Of a DNA stretch of 64,000 nt, positions 32,413 through 42,439 are shown piece after piece. Location: assembly GCF_950295315.1 (NCBI RefSeq), contig NC_080164.1, positions 112,240,447 through 112,304,446 on the forward strand. The letters are read 5' to 3'. The first letter of the stretch is position 1; each line of letters begins with the position of its first letter. This DNA comes from Erinaceus europaeus. Its lineage: Eukaryota; Chordata; Mammalia; Eulipotyphla; Erinaceidae. Below the pieces are notes generated by a model. That model was not told the origin of the DNA, searched no databases, and was given only the letters and a program-made list of their open reading frames with translations. A program made the position numbers and the translations under genes.

Positions 32413-32504
32413 AGACACAGACATATATATATATGACTTGATAGTAGTAATAGTATTTACCATCACTGAGTGAAGGAATTGAGGGAGAGGACTTATAAAA
32501 TATG

Positions 32505-32792
32505 AACAGAGAGGTCCAATGGTGGCACACCTGGTTAAGCACACATAGTACTAACTGCAAGGACCCGAGTTTGAGCCCCTGCTCCCCACCTGCAGAAGGA
32601 AGCTTCACAAGCAGTGAAGCAGGTCTTCAGGTGTCTCTGTCTCTCTACCTCACTATATCCCCCTCCTCTCTCAATTTCTCTCTGACTTATCCAATAAAAA
32701 AGGAAAAAACAGCCAGCAGGAGCAGTGGATTCATAGTCCTAGCACCAAGCCCATATGATAACCCTGGAGGCAAATAATAATGATAAAATAAA
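32505..32792 (+). repeat. Type 1 SINE, long variant
   Basis: Head 'aggtccaatggtggcacacc', B box 'cgagtttgagcccc', body, 'tatccaataaaaaagg', 3' extension 'caggagcagtggattcatag' and A-rich tail. Confidence 0.9.
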
Positions 32793-32974
32793 ATGTGAAC
32801 AGAATGCCTAAAGACTATTCAGTATATAACATCTATTGTTATCAGTTGCATCAAAACCAAATTGCTATAGCAATTTATCACATTCCAACACATTATCACA
32901 TTAAATATATATATGGAAAACAACTCAAAATTATCACCTTTAATAAGACCAATAGATGACAAACATAAATTGGA

Positions 32975-33195
32975 GGGGGTTCAGGCTGTGTAACAGCTGG
33001 TTAAGTGCATGCATTACAGTGCACAAGGGCCAGGTTTAAGCCCCTGGTCCCCACCTGCAGGGAGAAGTCCTCATGAATGGTGAAGCAGTACTGCAGATGT
33101 CTCTGTCTCTTTCCCTCTCTATATTCCCTCTCTTCTCAATTTCTCTCTGTCTCTATCCAGTAATAAACAAATAAGTAAGTAAATAAAAATAAACA
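32975..33195 (+). repeat. Type 1 SINE
   Basis: Head 'gttcaggctgtgtaacagct', 'ggttaagtgcatgcattaca', B box 'caggtttaagcccc', body, 'tatccagtaataaac' and an AAGT/AAAT tail. Confidence 0.9.
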
Positions 33196-33394
33196 ACTTG
33201 GTTTTGTCAGAATTTCCCAAATATAGTTAGCTTTCTTTCCTGGACTGTAGTAGTTAGCATGTTTCCAAATAGTCAACAAATATTGATTGAAGCCTTAGTA
33301 TTGGTCAAGGAACATTCAAAGGCTAGGCTAGAGAAAGCCATGCACAAAATTGGCTCTTTATTTCCAAGGAATTTGCATTCTCCTTGGATTTTAG

Positions 33395-33535
33395 AACTGG
33401 GAAGATGGCTAGCTGAGGCATCCAGGAATGGAGATCATAGGACTGGCAAGCCTGAGGTCTCAGGTTCAAACCCTGGCACCTCTTGTTTTTGGAGCTGAGC
33501 AGGAGTATAATCTCTCATAGAAGTAAATTTATAAA
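33395..33535 (+). repeat. Type 3-like SINE
   Basis: 'actgggaagatggctagctg', 'gcaagcctgaggtctcagg', B box 'ggttcaaaccctggcacc' and 'agctgagcaggagta'. Confidence 0.7.
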
Positions 33536-33697
33536 AGAGAAAAGAGCTGGGCAGGTTTAGGAAAGTAGACGGACAGTAAATTGGTAAATATGTATAAGAG
33601 GCGATGAAGGCTATGAAGGCAAGATTGCAATCAAGGGCAGTGCTGGGTGACTTCATTTGGGAGGTATCAGGAAAGGACTCTCTTTGAAGGTTTTTTC

Positions 33698-34116
33698 TTT
33701 TTTCTTTTTTTTTTTTTTTTTTGGTCTGGTTAATAATGGGTTACAAAACTGTAAGATTACAGGGTATAGCTCCACACCACACCTACCACCAAAGTTCTGT
33801 GTCCCCACCCTGTCAACTTACAAAGATAGCCACCACAGTTCTCACACATTCTTAGAGTTTGTTCTCCCCTCTTCTTTCTCCTTCTTTGTTTCTTCCTCCT
33901 CTTCCTCTTCATCCTCCTTCTTCTGCTTCTTCCCTTTCTCCTCCCCCTCCTTCCTCATGTGTATTAGTTCTCTGGATTCCACATATGAGTGAACTCATCA
34001 GGTAGTTGTCTTTTATCTAGTTTCTTATTTTGCTAGTCATAATTACTTCCAATTTTATCCATTTTGTCTCAAAGAACACAATATTATCTTTTTTGAATGC
34101 AGAGTAGTATACCATG

Positions 34117-34158
<42 letters not shown>

Positions 34159-34560
34159 TATAGCTTCTTTAACTGGTCATCTGTTGATGGACATTTAGTT
34201 TGCTTCCACTCTGGCTATTGTGAATAATGCAGCTGTGAACATAGGATTGCATATGTCTCTTCTAATTAGTTTTTAAGTGTCTACTGTATAAATGCCTAAG
34301 AATGGTATTACTGGGTCATAAGTCACTTCCAGTTTGATTTGCTTAAGGACTGTCCATATAGTTTTTCAAAGGGGCTGTACCAGTTTGCATTCCCACCAAC
34401 AGTGTAGCAGAGTTCCCTTTTCTCCACAACCTCTCCAACACCAGTCATTTCCTGAATTATTGATGTAAGCCATTTTCTCAGGTGTGAGATAGACTCTCCG
34501 TGTAGTTTGATTTGCATTTCTGTAATGTTAAGTGAAATGAAACATTTTTAATTGAGTTCA
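33698..34560 (-). mobile_element. L1 3' end, older copy (minus)
   Basis: It starts with poly-T at 33705-33722 followed by the 3' UTR block 'aaaactgtaagattacaggg', and continues into the complement of the ORF2 C-terminal region ('agagtagtataccatggaat', 'gcattcccaccaacagtgta'). It links the frequent 3' UTR block of this window to L1 coding remnants. An (AT)n run lies inside at 34120-34157. Confidence 0.85.
34120..34157. repeat. (AT)n microsatellite inside L1
   Basis: About 19 AT units expanded from a 'tatata' of the L1. Confidence 0.95.
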
Positions 34561-34589
34561 AACTGATAAGGAGGAGCCAGGTACATCAA

Positions 34590-34725
34590 GCTCAAAGAAC
34601 CGTTATAACACATTGGCAGCTTACACGTGTTGTGTCAGACTGGTTGTGGGTTTGATCCCTGGTACCTTTAACAGCCAGAGGTGAGCAGTGCTCTAATCAA
34701 ACCAGTAAAGAGTCTAAACAAAAAA
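34590..34725 (+). repeat. tRNA-derived SINE, diverged
   Basis: 'gtgtcagactggttgtgggt', B box 'gggtttgatccctggtacc' and 'agaggtgagcagtgctctaa'. Confidence 0.6.
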
Positions 34726-34739
34726 AAGTTTACTAAAAA

Positions 34740-36070
34740 TATTCCTCTGTTAGAGGAACAGAAAGGAGGCCAGTGTGTCTATGATACAATGGTCTAGGGG
34801 AAAACAAGGCTTAACCAGTGTATTACATCCTTTCATTTCTTTTTCTTTTATTTCCTTTTTTTTCTGCTGGATTATTCACTGATTCCTGTCTGATTGATAC
34901 ATTTCTTTCTAATATTAGATATAGTCTTATAAATCAATATTTAATCAATATTAGAAGGGGAAATAGATTGAATGTCTCAAGCTTTTTAATGTATAGACTT
35001 CAGTTCTAAGTATATATTCCTTTAATATAAGCAGTTAGGGTTTTAAATTAGTAAACTGATTGAATTTTAACACTGGGGAAAAAGAAAAAGAAAGAAATAT
35101 TTCTCTTTTGATCTAAGATGTCCACAGAATCCCAGAATCTACCCACCATGTCCTCTGCTACCATCTATAAAACCCAAAACTCCAGTGGTATTGATATACC
35201 AGATGCAGAGAGGGAAGGAGTCATCCTTGGATTTCCATAATGGCAATATTTGTCCACAGGAGCTTAGAGTGTTCATGTGCAGAGGAATAGTTACCTATCT
35301 TAGTGGTTCATTTCAGTAGGGGACTTTTTGTCCACTGTCACAGAGGCAGGAAGTGGGGAAAGGAAAGACACAGAACTGGAGTGGCCCTTCCTCCAGGCCC
35401 TCCACATGCAAATAATTTAACAGAAGCTGAAAATTGGGGTCCCTGAGCAAATTATTTCTACTATGTGACCTTTCTAATCACCCCTTTGCTGACTCAGCTA
35501 CCTACATGTAAGTATCATAGAAATGACTGGAAAATCCAGGCCAGACAGAAACAGAGAAAAAGCATCTGAAAGGAGAGCCTTCCTACATATGTTTTTGTGT
35601 TCTTAACTCTTTGTCTAAAAATCTGCTTAAAACAGATAAAAGTCTTTGTAAGCCAATGGCAGAGGAATGATTCCTTTGTCACACATCACTCTAGTTTACT
35701 AGTGCTTCCTAGCTCTTCACCCTATAATAAAACAGTACATATAAAAAGTTGTAACATCTTGGTATGTGTGTGTACTACACCTGACTAAAATGACCTGGGT
35801 GAATTCCCTGATCTTATAGTTAAAGTCCCTCATTGTCAACTCAGTAGAGCTTTCAGTGGACTGTTCCAAAAAACAAATGAGACCGCACACAACTTGCCTG
35901 TTAGATCTGCCTGATCTTCAGTTCAGCTCTAGATCCTCTCTGCACTCACACCTCCTCAGCCCCCAACGCTTTTGTAATAGGACCAGCTGTTGAGTTTAAA
36001 GTCCAGACAGACCTGGGGATGAGGAGGCTGTTAGTGTGAATCTGCATGTTGACTGGACTAAACTAAAAAA
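34740..36070. other. Repeat-poor sequence, no gene seen
   Basis: About 1.3 kb without recognised repeats. Short open frames only. It could contain regulatory sequence but no motif-level evidence is available. Confidence 0.4.
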
Positions 36071-36084
36071 AGGCTGGAGTTTTA

Positions 36085-36338
36085 GAAACATGCTGAGTGT
36101 GTGGATCAACCTGCTAACACTTATGTCCAGCAGAGAAGCAATTACTGAAGCCAGACCTTTCATCTTCAACCCCCATAAAGAATGTTGGTCCATCCTCCCA
36201 GAGGGATAAAGAATAGGGAAACTTCCAATAGAGCGGATGGGACAACTCTGGTGGTAGGCACTGTGTGGAATTGTACCCCTGTTATCTTTTAATCCTGTTA
36301 ATCATTTTCAAATCACTAATACAAATTAATTTTAAAAA
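36085..36338 (+). mobile_element. L1 3' UTR end (plus), first of a tandem pair
   Basis: 'gtgtggatcaacctgctaac', 'tgtccagcagagaagcaatt', 'cctcccagagggataaagaa', 'actctggtggtaggcactgt' and an A-rich end. This is the sense orientation of the 3' UTR block. Confidence 0.8.
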
Positions 36339-36605
36339 ACAGACTGGGGGTATGAATCCACCTGCCAATGTCCATGTCCAGTGGAGAACCAATTACAGAA
36401 GCCACAACTCCCACCTTCACACCCCATAAAGAATTTTGGTTCATCCTCCCAGAGGGATAAATAGGAAAGCTTCCAATGGAGGAGATGACACATGGAACTC
36501 TGGTGGTGGGAACTGTGTGGAATTGTACCCCTTTTATCCTACAATCTTGTTAAACATTATTAAACCACTATTAAAAGTAAAAAAAAAAAATAAAGTAAAA
36601 AAGGC
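36339..36605 (+). mobile_element. L1 3' UTR end (plus), second of a tandem pair
   Basis: A second, related 3' end starts directly at the A-rich end of the first ('cagactgggggtatgaatcc') and ends in its own A-rich tail. Insertion into the first copy's tail is the simplest explanation. Confidence 0.8.
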
Positions 36606-36974
36606 AAGGAGTAATTTAATTCTTGGAAAGTCATTCCAAAGACTCAGCAATATTATTTAAATGTTACTATACTCATACTTAAAACAAAATAGTCATATCA
36701 GAAGCATGCTTATGACATTTGACCTCCAAGCTGCATGATCAGACAGTTCAGAGCATATCTGAGTCACTTCAAAAGTCTAAGCAAATCTCAGAGAAGGAAG
36801 CAGGTGTTTCAAGGAGAATTTATAATTAATACATCAGCATGATGTTAAAGTGAAATTCCATCAGACCTTAAGGTGAAATGTGAAAGTATATTTTTAAAAT
36901 AAAAGGACTTGAAGAGAAGAGGCTCTTGATACAAACACAGAGGCAAATTCTGACTGTGACATTAGTGGAGAGCA

Positions 36975-37115
36975 CTGTGTGGTGTGTGAGTGTGTATGAG
37001 AATGTGGTGTGTGAGTGTGTGTGAGAATGTGGTGTGTGTGTGTGTGTGTGGTGTGTGTGTGTGTGTGTGTGTGTGAATGTGTGGTGTATGTGAGAGTGAG
37101 TGTGTGTGAGAGTGC
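36975..37115 (+). repeat. (TG)n-type microsatellite, left part
   Basis: Degenerate TG/GAATG units. Similar sequence resumes at 38020-38100 after an L1 3' end. Confidence 0.9.
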
Positions 37116-37139
37116 TTGGTATGAGTTTTGTTTGTTTTT

Positions 37140-38015
37140 TCGAGAATGGTAACTACCCACTGTCGTAATTTAACTTTCTAGCCCTTTTCCCTACCCTGAC
37201 ACCATTTTCTCAGACAATATTTATATCCAACTACAGGCTAACTACCAAACTCAAGCAAAACTATCATAACTGTGTACCCCCTAGGAACATGCCTAAGATG
37301 TACTTTCTAGCTTTCTTCTGCCCTAAGATCCCTGACTTCATCTGCTCCCTTCCTACTTTTTGGTTCCTATTCATTAACCATTTTATCTCAATTCATTAAC
37401 CATTTCATCTCCTGCCACCTTCCAGACACCAGTTTGCAGATGCTATCATAATGCCATCCTAACTTCTCTGAGCAGATGACCTCACCGGTGTGACCTGAAA
37501 CCTTACCTCTCCAGAGCTCTGGCCCACTGGGGAAGGATAGAAACAGGCTAGGGGTATGGATGTAACTGCCAACACCCATGTCCAGCAAAGGAGCAACTAC
37601 AGAAGCCAGAATGGCTACCTTCTGCTCCCCAAAATAACCTTGATCCATATTCCCAGCAGGGGAGGAGTGATAGGAGGAAGAAGATAAGAGGGCTCTGAAC
37701 TCCAGCTTCATCAGCACCCAGAGAGAGAGAGGAAGAAAAGAAGAGGGTTATATGGAGGTAGTAATGTTGTCATGAGTGGCTTGGAGGGTAAGAGAGTATT
37801 GGATCAGGAAGAACAATGGGGCAATATGTATAAATGTGGAGAGACAGTTGTAGAGATGATGACCGGCTCATGTGGTGGCTGGCAATGGGGCTACTGAAGA
37901 TCCAAAACCCTAGTGGTGGCAATGAAGTGGATTTATACCCTTGTTAACATGAAATTTTGTAAATCAATAATAAATCACTAATAAAATTATTTAAAAAATG
38001 AAATTAACAAACCTA
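37140..38015 (+). mobile_element. L1 3' UTR, 5'-truncated (plus), inside a TG repeat
   Basis: It has 'ccagtttgcagatgctatca', 'tgacctgaaaccttacctct', 'aggctaggggtatggatgta', 'ccagcaaaggagcaactaca' and an end with 'aataaatcactaataaaatt'. TG-rich repeat flanks it on both sides, so it appears to have inserted into a pre-existing microsatellite. The left limit is approximate. Confidence 0.7.
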
Positions 38016-38019
38016 AAAA

Positions 38020-38100
38020 ACCAGAATGTGTAGTATGTGTGAGAGTTAGTGTGTGTGAGAATGTATGGTGTGTGAGTGTGTGAGTGTGTGCATGGGTGCA
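38020..38100 (+). repeat. (TG)n-type microsatellite, right part
   Basis: Continues the GTGTGAGAATG pattern of 36975-37115 beyond the L1. Confidence 0.85.
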
Positions 38101-38343
38101 TGTCTCCCTGTTCACAGAGGGAGCCACTCATTTGTGTTCGACTCACTTTTTGCCTTCAGCAGAAGATAATTACAGTCATTTATAATAATGGTAATATTAA
38201 TTGTTCTCACAGGTATCTGTTTTGTTCTTTGTAAATGGTATATCTAAGGTCTTTATCATTTAGAATTTGCTTTACAGAATGTATAATATGCCCTAAGCGC
38301 TTTAAAGGGAAGTAATTATTTCTTTTTCTTTTCCCCTCTTCTT

Positions 38344-38344
<1 letters not shown>

Positions 38345-38375
<31 letters not shown>
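38345..38375 (+). repeat. (CT)n microsatellite
   Basis: About 15 CT units, at the tail end of the minus-strand SINE that follows. Confidence 0.95.
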
Positions 38376-38378
<3 letters not shown>

Positions 38379-38632
38379 CAGGATTATTGCAGGGCTTTAT
38401 GAACCCACTGCTGCTGACAATCACTTTTTCCATTGTATTGGATAGAACAGAGAGAAATTGAGTGAAGAGGGGGAGATAGAGAGGGAAAGAGAAAGATAAA
38501 CACCTGCAGACCTGCTTCACTGCTTAGTAATTGACTCCCTGTAGGTGGAGAGCCAGAGCTTGAACCGGGATCCTTGGATGAGTCCTTGAGATATATGTGC
38601 TTAACCCAGTGCACTACAGCCTGACCTCCAAG
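38376..38632 (-). repeat. Type 1 SINE, long variant (minus)
   Basis: Complement of the 3' extension ('tccaggattattgcagggct'), 'attggatagaacagagagaa', body, 'cacctgcagacctgcttcac', B-box complement 'cttgaaccgggatcc' and 'gtgcttaacccagtgcacta'. Confidence 0.9.
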
Positions 38633-38891
38633 TGATTATGTCTTTTAGAAGGATTTTACTTTTCTTTTGGCCAGCCCCCCACGCCACAGAGGTTTTATGG
38701 AAGTTACTAGAACTAGATGATGAGATGTAGAGTATTTAAAATATAAATGGTAGTTAAAATAGGGTATATAATGTAGGACAAAAAATGGTATAAATGGATT
38801 CATTAAGCTGTCATAATAACTGGGGGAAAGATATTTTTACCTGTTTCTTTTATTTTCTTCTTCTTTCTATTTATTTATTTACTTATTTTTA

Positions 38892-39055
38892 CAGGGGTGA
38901 GCGTTAACACAGTCCCCCACTACCACAAATGATGCAGTCGAGTTTCCCACATTTGGCGAAATCATAGGGGTCAGCACATCCAGAGTGCAATGGATAAGCC
39001 TCACCCTGGGAAAACCACCTTCATGATCATGGTATATGCCCTGCCAGGTAAGTTT
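38892..39055 (-). pseudogene. RNU1: U1 snRNA pseudogene, full length
   Basis: The minus strand spells a complete 164-nt U1. It has the 5' 'acttacctg' (the sequence that pairs with splice donors), 'ataccatgatca', the stem-loop II segment 'cattgcactctggatgtgct', a degraded Sm-site region 'catcatttgtgg' and the 3' stem ending 'cccctg'. About 15 of 164 bases differ from U1 as I remember it, including the second base and several in the last stem. No snRNA-type promoter element is evident upstream, and an A-rich stretch follows the 3' end, so this is a dead retro-copy rather than a working gene. Confidence 0.92.
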
Positions 39056-39149
39056 TTTTTTTTTTTTTTACCTCTGTTTAGAAAAAAAGAGATTCCAGTA
39101 CTCTTTTAAAGCAAGATTCATATGCAGAACCTTTGAGTTCATGTAAACT

Positions 39150-39978
39150 AGAGTTTCAGTCTATCTTGGCGTTACTCTCGATCGCACTCTGTCATTTCAC
39201 AAACATCTCATAAAAACTGCAGCAAAGGTGGGCGCGAGGAATAACATCATTGCAAGACTGGCCAGCTCCTCATGGGGCGCGAGCGCTTCCACACTACGAT
39301 CATCATCTCTGGCATTATGCTATTCCACTGCAGAATACTGTGCCCCAGTATGGTTCCGTAGCCCCCATGTCCACTTGGTTGATTCCAAATTATATTCCTC
39401 CATGAGGATAATTTCTGGAACCATCCGTTCCACCCCGGTTCCATGGCTGCCAGTTCTTAGCAACATCACCCCGCCAAATATTCGTCGGGATGCGGCATCA
39501 TCTAAATTCATTTCCCACGTCTACGCTCTACCGGACCTGCCAATATACGCGGATATCTTCACCCACCCTGTCCAACACTTGACGTCTCGTCACCCAATCT
39601 GGTCCCCTACACCTACACTGAACTTCTCTGTTCCAGACTCTTGGAAACAGAGTTGGCAGTCAGCTGAGGTAAAGAACAAACACCTCATCACAGACCCCTG
39701 CAAGCGTCAACCCGGCTTTGACCTAGCACATTATGATTGGGCCCTCCTCAATCGCTATTGAACAGGCCATGGCCAGTGCGCCGCTATGTTCCATCGCTGG
39801 GGAGCCAGAGACGACCCGAACTGCCCCTGCGGCTACAGACAGACTATGACCCACAGAGTCAATGACTGCCACCTCTCCAGATTCAAAGGAGGTCTCGAAA
39901 CTTTACATCAGGCTCAACCTGACGCTGTTGACTGGCTACGGAAGAAGGGCAAACGCTAGAAGAAGAAGAGTTTCAGTC
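39150..39978 (+). mobile_element. Vingi non-LTR retrotransposon, copy 2 (5'-truncated) with 12-bp target-site duplication
   Basis: The body (about 39162-39966) aligns without gaps to 21594-22390 of copy 1 with roughly 22 differences in 797 bases. It is flanked by 'agagtttcagtc' at 39150-39161 and 39967-39978. The last bases of the left duplication ('cagtc') also occur in the element just upstream of the break, so 5' truncation used microhomology. The 3' end is a short GAA run after the stop codon. Confidence 0.93.
39162..39958 (+). pseudogene. Vingi ORF C-terminal remnant
   Basis: It encodes only the part downstream of RT motif C: the thumb region and C-terminal knuckle. The frame is open to 39761, where a C-to-T change at the codon after 'cgctat' makes a premature TGA before TGHGQC. 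The rest, with the CPC and H/C ligands, continues in the same frame to the normal stop at 39956-39958. It has no catalytic residues. Confidence 0.9.
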
Positions 39979-40165
39979 AGGCAAGTTAAAGGAAAGGCGT
40001 GAAGAGAAAAAGCAGACTCCTGAAAGGAGTCCAAGGCTGGTTCCTGGAATCATCACTAATATTCGTCATTTGAAGCATGTTGTAGTAAAGTCCTACAAAA
40101 AGCCAACACTTGAAATTCCATCTGTCCACTTAATGTATAAGTAATATGGCTGCTAGCAGCCAGGT

Positions 40166-40985
40166 ATTTATTTATTTATTTATTTATTTACTTTATTAGT
40201 GATTTAATATCGATTTACAAAATTATGAAACAACAGGGATATAATTCCACACTGTTCCCACCACCAGACTTCTATGTCCCCATTCCTTCCTTTGGAAACT
40301 GTAGTAGTTATACCATGGTCACAGATATGGATTGACTATTCTATAACTATTTATATTTTTATATATTGGCCCATTTTTTTCTATGGCCCTTCCTTCCTTT
40401 TTAAAAACTGTTATCTTTATTTCATTACTGGATAGAGACAGCCAGAAATTGAGAGGGGCAAAAAGTGGTAGAGAGGGAGAGACAGTTCTGCTTCACCACT
40501 CAGCAAAGCTTTTCCACCTGCAGGTGGGGACCAGGGGCTCAAACCTGGGTCCTTCCACATTGTACCATGTGTGCTCAATCAAGTGTGCCACCACCTGCTC
40601 CCCTTCCTTTCCTTTCTAATTTACCTCCACCTATTGCTACTTCGGAATGTCTTTCCTTTTATCCTCTTCTCTCGCCACGTCTTGGGGTCTTGATGGAATT
40701 GGAGTTCAGAGCCCTCTAGCCATCTTCCCCTAACACTGCTCCCTTTCTGGGGATATAGACCACAATTTTTATGGTGTGCAGAAGGTGGAAGGTCTGGCTT
40801 CGGCAATTGCTTCTCCACTGGACATGGACATTAGCAAGTGAATCCATAACCCCAGCCTATTTCTCTTCTTTTTTAGTGGTGAGAGAGGTGAGACTCCAGG
40901 ACACATTGGTGAGGTTGTGTGCCCAGGGAAGTCAAAATGGCATTATAGTAGCATCTACAATTCGGTGGCTGAAAGGGGGCAAGAT
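40166..40985 (-). mobile_element. L1 3' UTR, 5'-truncated (minus)
   Basis: A TTTA-repeat start, 'ataattccacactgttccca', then (after a nested SINE) 'ttcagagccctctagccatc', 'ttgcttctccactggacatg' and 'caggacacattggtgaggtt'. Same family as 19308-20105. Confidence 0.8.
40395..40608 (-). repeat. Type 1 SINE (minus), nested in L1
   Basis: 'attactggatagagacagcc', body, 'cctgcaggtggggaccaggg', B-box complement 'ctcaaacctgggtcc' and 'gtgtgccaccacctgctccc'. Confidence 0.88.
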
Positions 40986-41149
40986 ACAAAGCAAGACAAA
41001 AATGAAATAAAATGAAACAATGAGCAGGAACCAAAAAGTAGGAATGGAACAGATAAGAATAGGGATCATAAAGTGAAGACAAGCTAGGAAGTCTATTTTA
41101 GATATTTTCCAAAATGCCCATGATTTTAGTAATTTTTGAGTCTCTCCCC

Positions 41150-41278
41150 CAGCCCCTTTTTTTGGTGTGTTGGGCCAAGGGTTTGTCAGTTTTGTCTACC
41201 CTTTTGAGAACCAACATTTAGCTTTATTGATTTTTTTGGTATGATTCTCTTATTTTTTATGTTATTTTGATAGCTAAC
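41150..41278 (-). mobile_element. L1 ORF2 internal fragment (minus)
   Basis: The minus strand encodes a peptide like the conserved L1 segment between endonuclease and RT (…WFSKGQTKLTNPW…). Only about 40 codons remain. Confidence 0.7.
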
Positions 41279-41284
41279 ATGCAG

Positions 41285-42040
41285 GTGGACTACAAACATT
41301 GTCTGGGAAGATGATGTCAAAGTTGAGAATAGGGCTAGAAAGCTGGATTAATAGCTCCAGTGCTTTGATAGAGTCCTGAGTTTAGCTTAGCCCCCTCGAT
41401 AGTCAGCCTAGTGTCTGAGCTACAGGGCAATCTGGTGCCCTTTCCCAACTTGGAGAAACACCAGTCAGCAAAAGGCAGCGGTGACATGGGACAGTGTAGC
41501 GAATACACTTTAGTGTAAAATTTGACAACAGTTTTTCTTGTTTTTTTGCCACATAAAAGGATAGCAGATGAGAAGTTTTCCTTATGCTTACTGGTTTTTA
41601 TTTAAGGTTTATTTCTATTTGTTCTCTCTATTATTCTTTTTTGTTTGTTTTTGTGAGTCTAAAGCTGGTACACAAGAATCTACCTGGATTTCAGAAATAC
41701 TGTACAAACAGACATTTGATAAACCAGCAGAAAATAGTATTTATTTAGAGGAAATTATTTTGAAATTAAAAAATCATTTCTGTTATAGTGTCTTTTTTTT
41801 CTTTTTTTGAGTGCTGAAGAAGGTATTTTTTTGCTGTGCAGAGTAAAGGTTATGAATAATCTCGATTCTCATACATCATCTATCTTGCGTTCTCCCTTGA
41901 TCCTTGATGTGTTTCTGATCATGACTAGGTGTCATTTTGAATAAAATAAAACTCACAACCATGCCCACATGCCTAGAAAAAAACCCTTTCAATTAAAAAC
42001 CCTGTGGGGGAGATATACCTGGAAGATGGTTCTTTTAGGA
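41285..42040. other. AT-rich sequence, no gene seen
   Basis: Nothing recognised. Confidence 0.4.
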
Positions 42041-42047
42041 AACATAT

Positions 42048-42055
42048 ACACACAG

Positions 42056-42092
<37 letters not shown>

Positions 42093-42122
42093 CACACACA
42101 CACAGAGAAACACACACACACT
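42048..42122 (+). repeat. (CA)n microsatellite
   Basis: About 30 CA units in three blocks, separated by 'gaaa'-type interruptions. Confidence 0.95.
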
Positions 42123-42317
42123 AAAAACAATCTACTTATTATCTTAGTGAATTCTCAAATACATTTGAAGAAGGGAATAATAAGTTGGAATGGGTTGCAT
42201 CTGAGGTCCCATTCATTCATGGGGAAAATACTCATTAAAAAGAAGATATTTCTGGAAAAAGACTCACCATTCATTGAGTGTTATCATTTTCTTTTTACCT
42301 AAGGAACAAGTTACCAT

Positions 42318-42432
42318 TATTATTTTATTATTATTATTTTAACCAAAGAACTTCTCAGTTCTGGCTAGTGGTGTGCTGAGGACTGTACCTGGGACCTCAG
42401 AGCCTCAGGCATTTTGCATAATTATTATGAAA
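42318..42432 (-). repeat. Type 2 SINE (minus)
   Basis: TTATTA start, 'cagttctggctagtggtgtg', 'gtacctgggacctcagagcc', 'tcaggcattttgcataatta': the complement of the type 2 order. Confidence 0.75.
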
Positions 42433-42439
42433 TCTCCCC

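Noticed and set aside
38895..39047. A 153-base exon with ideal acceptor and donor sites on the plus strand
   Set aside because: It is the antisense of a U1 snRNA pseudogene. The donor is the complement of the U1 5' end, and all three plus-strand frames contain stops.
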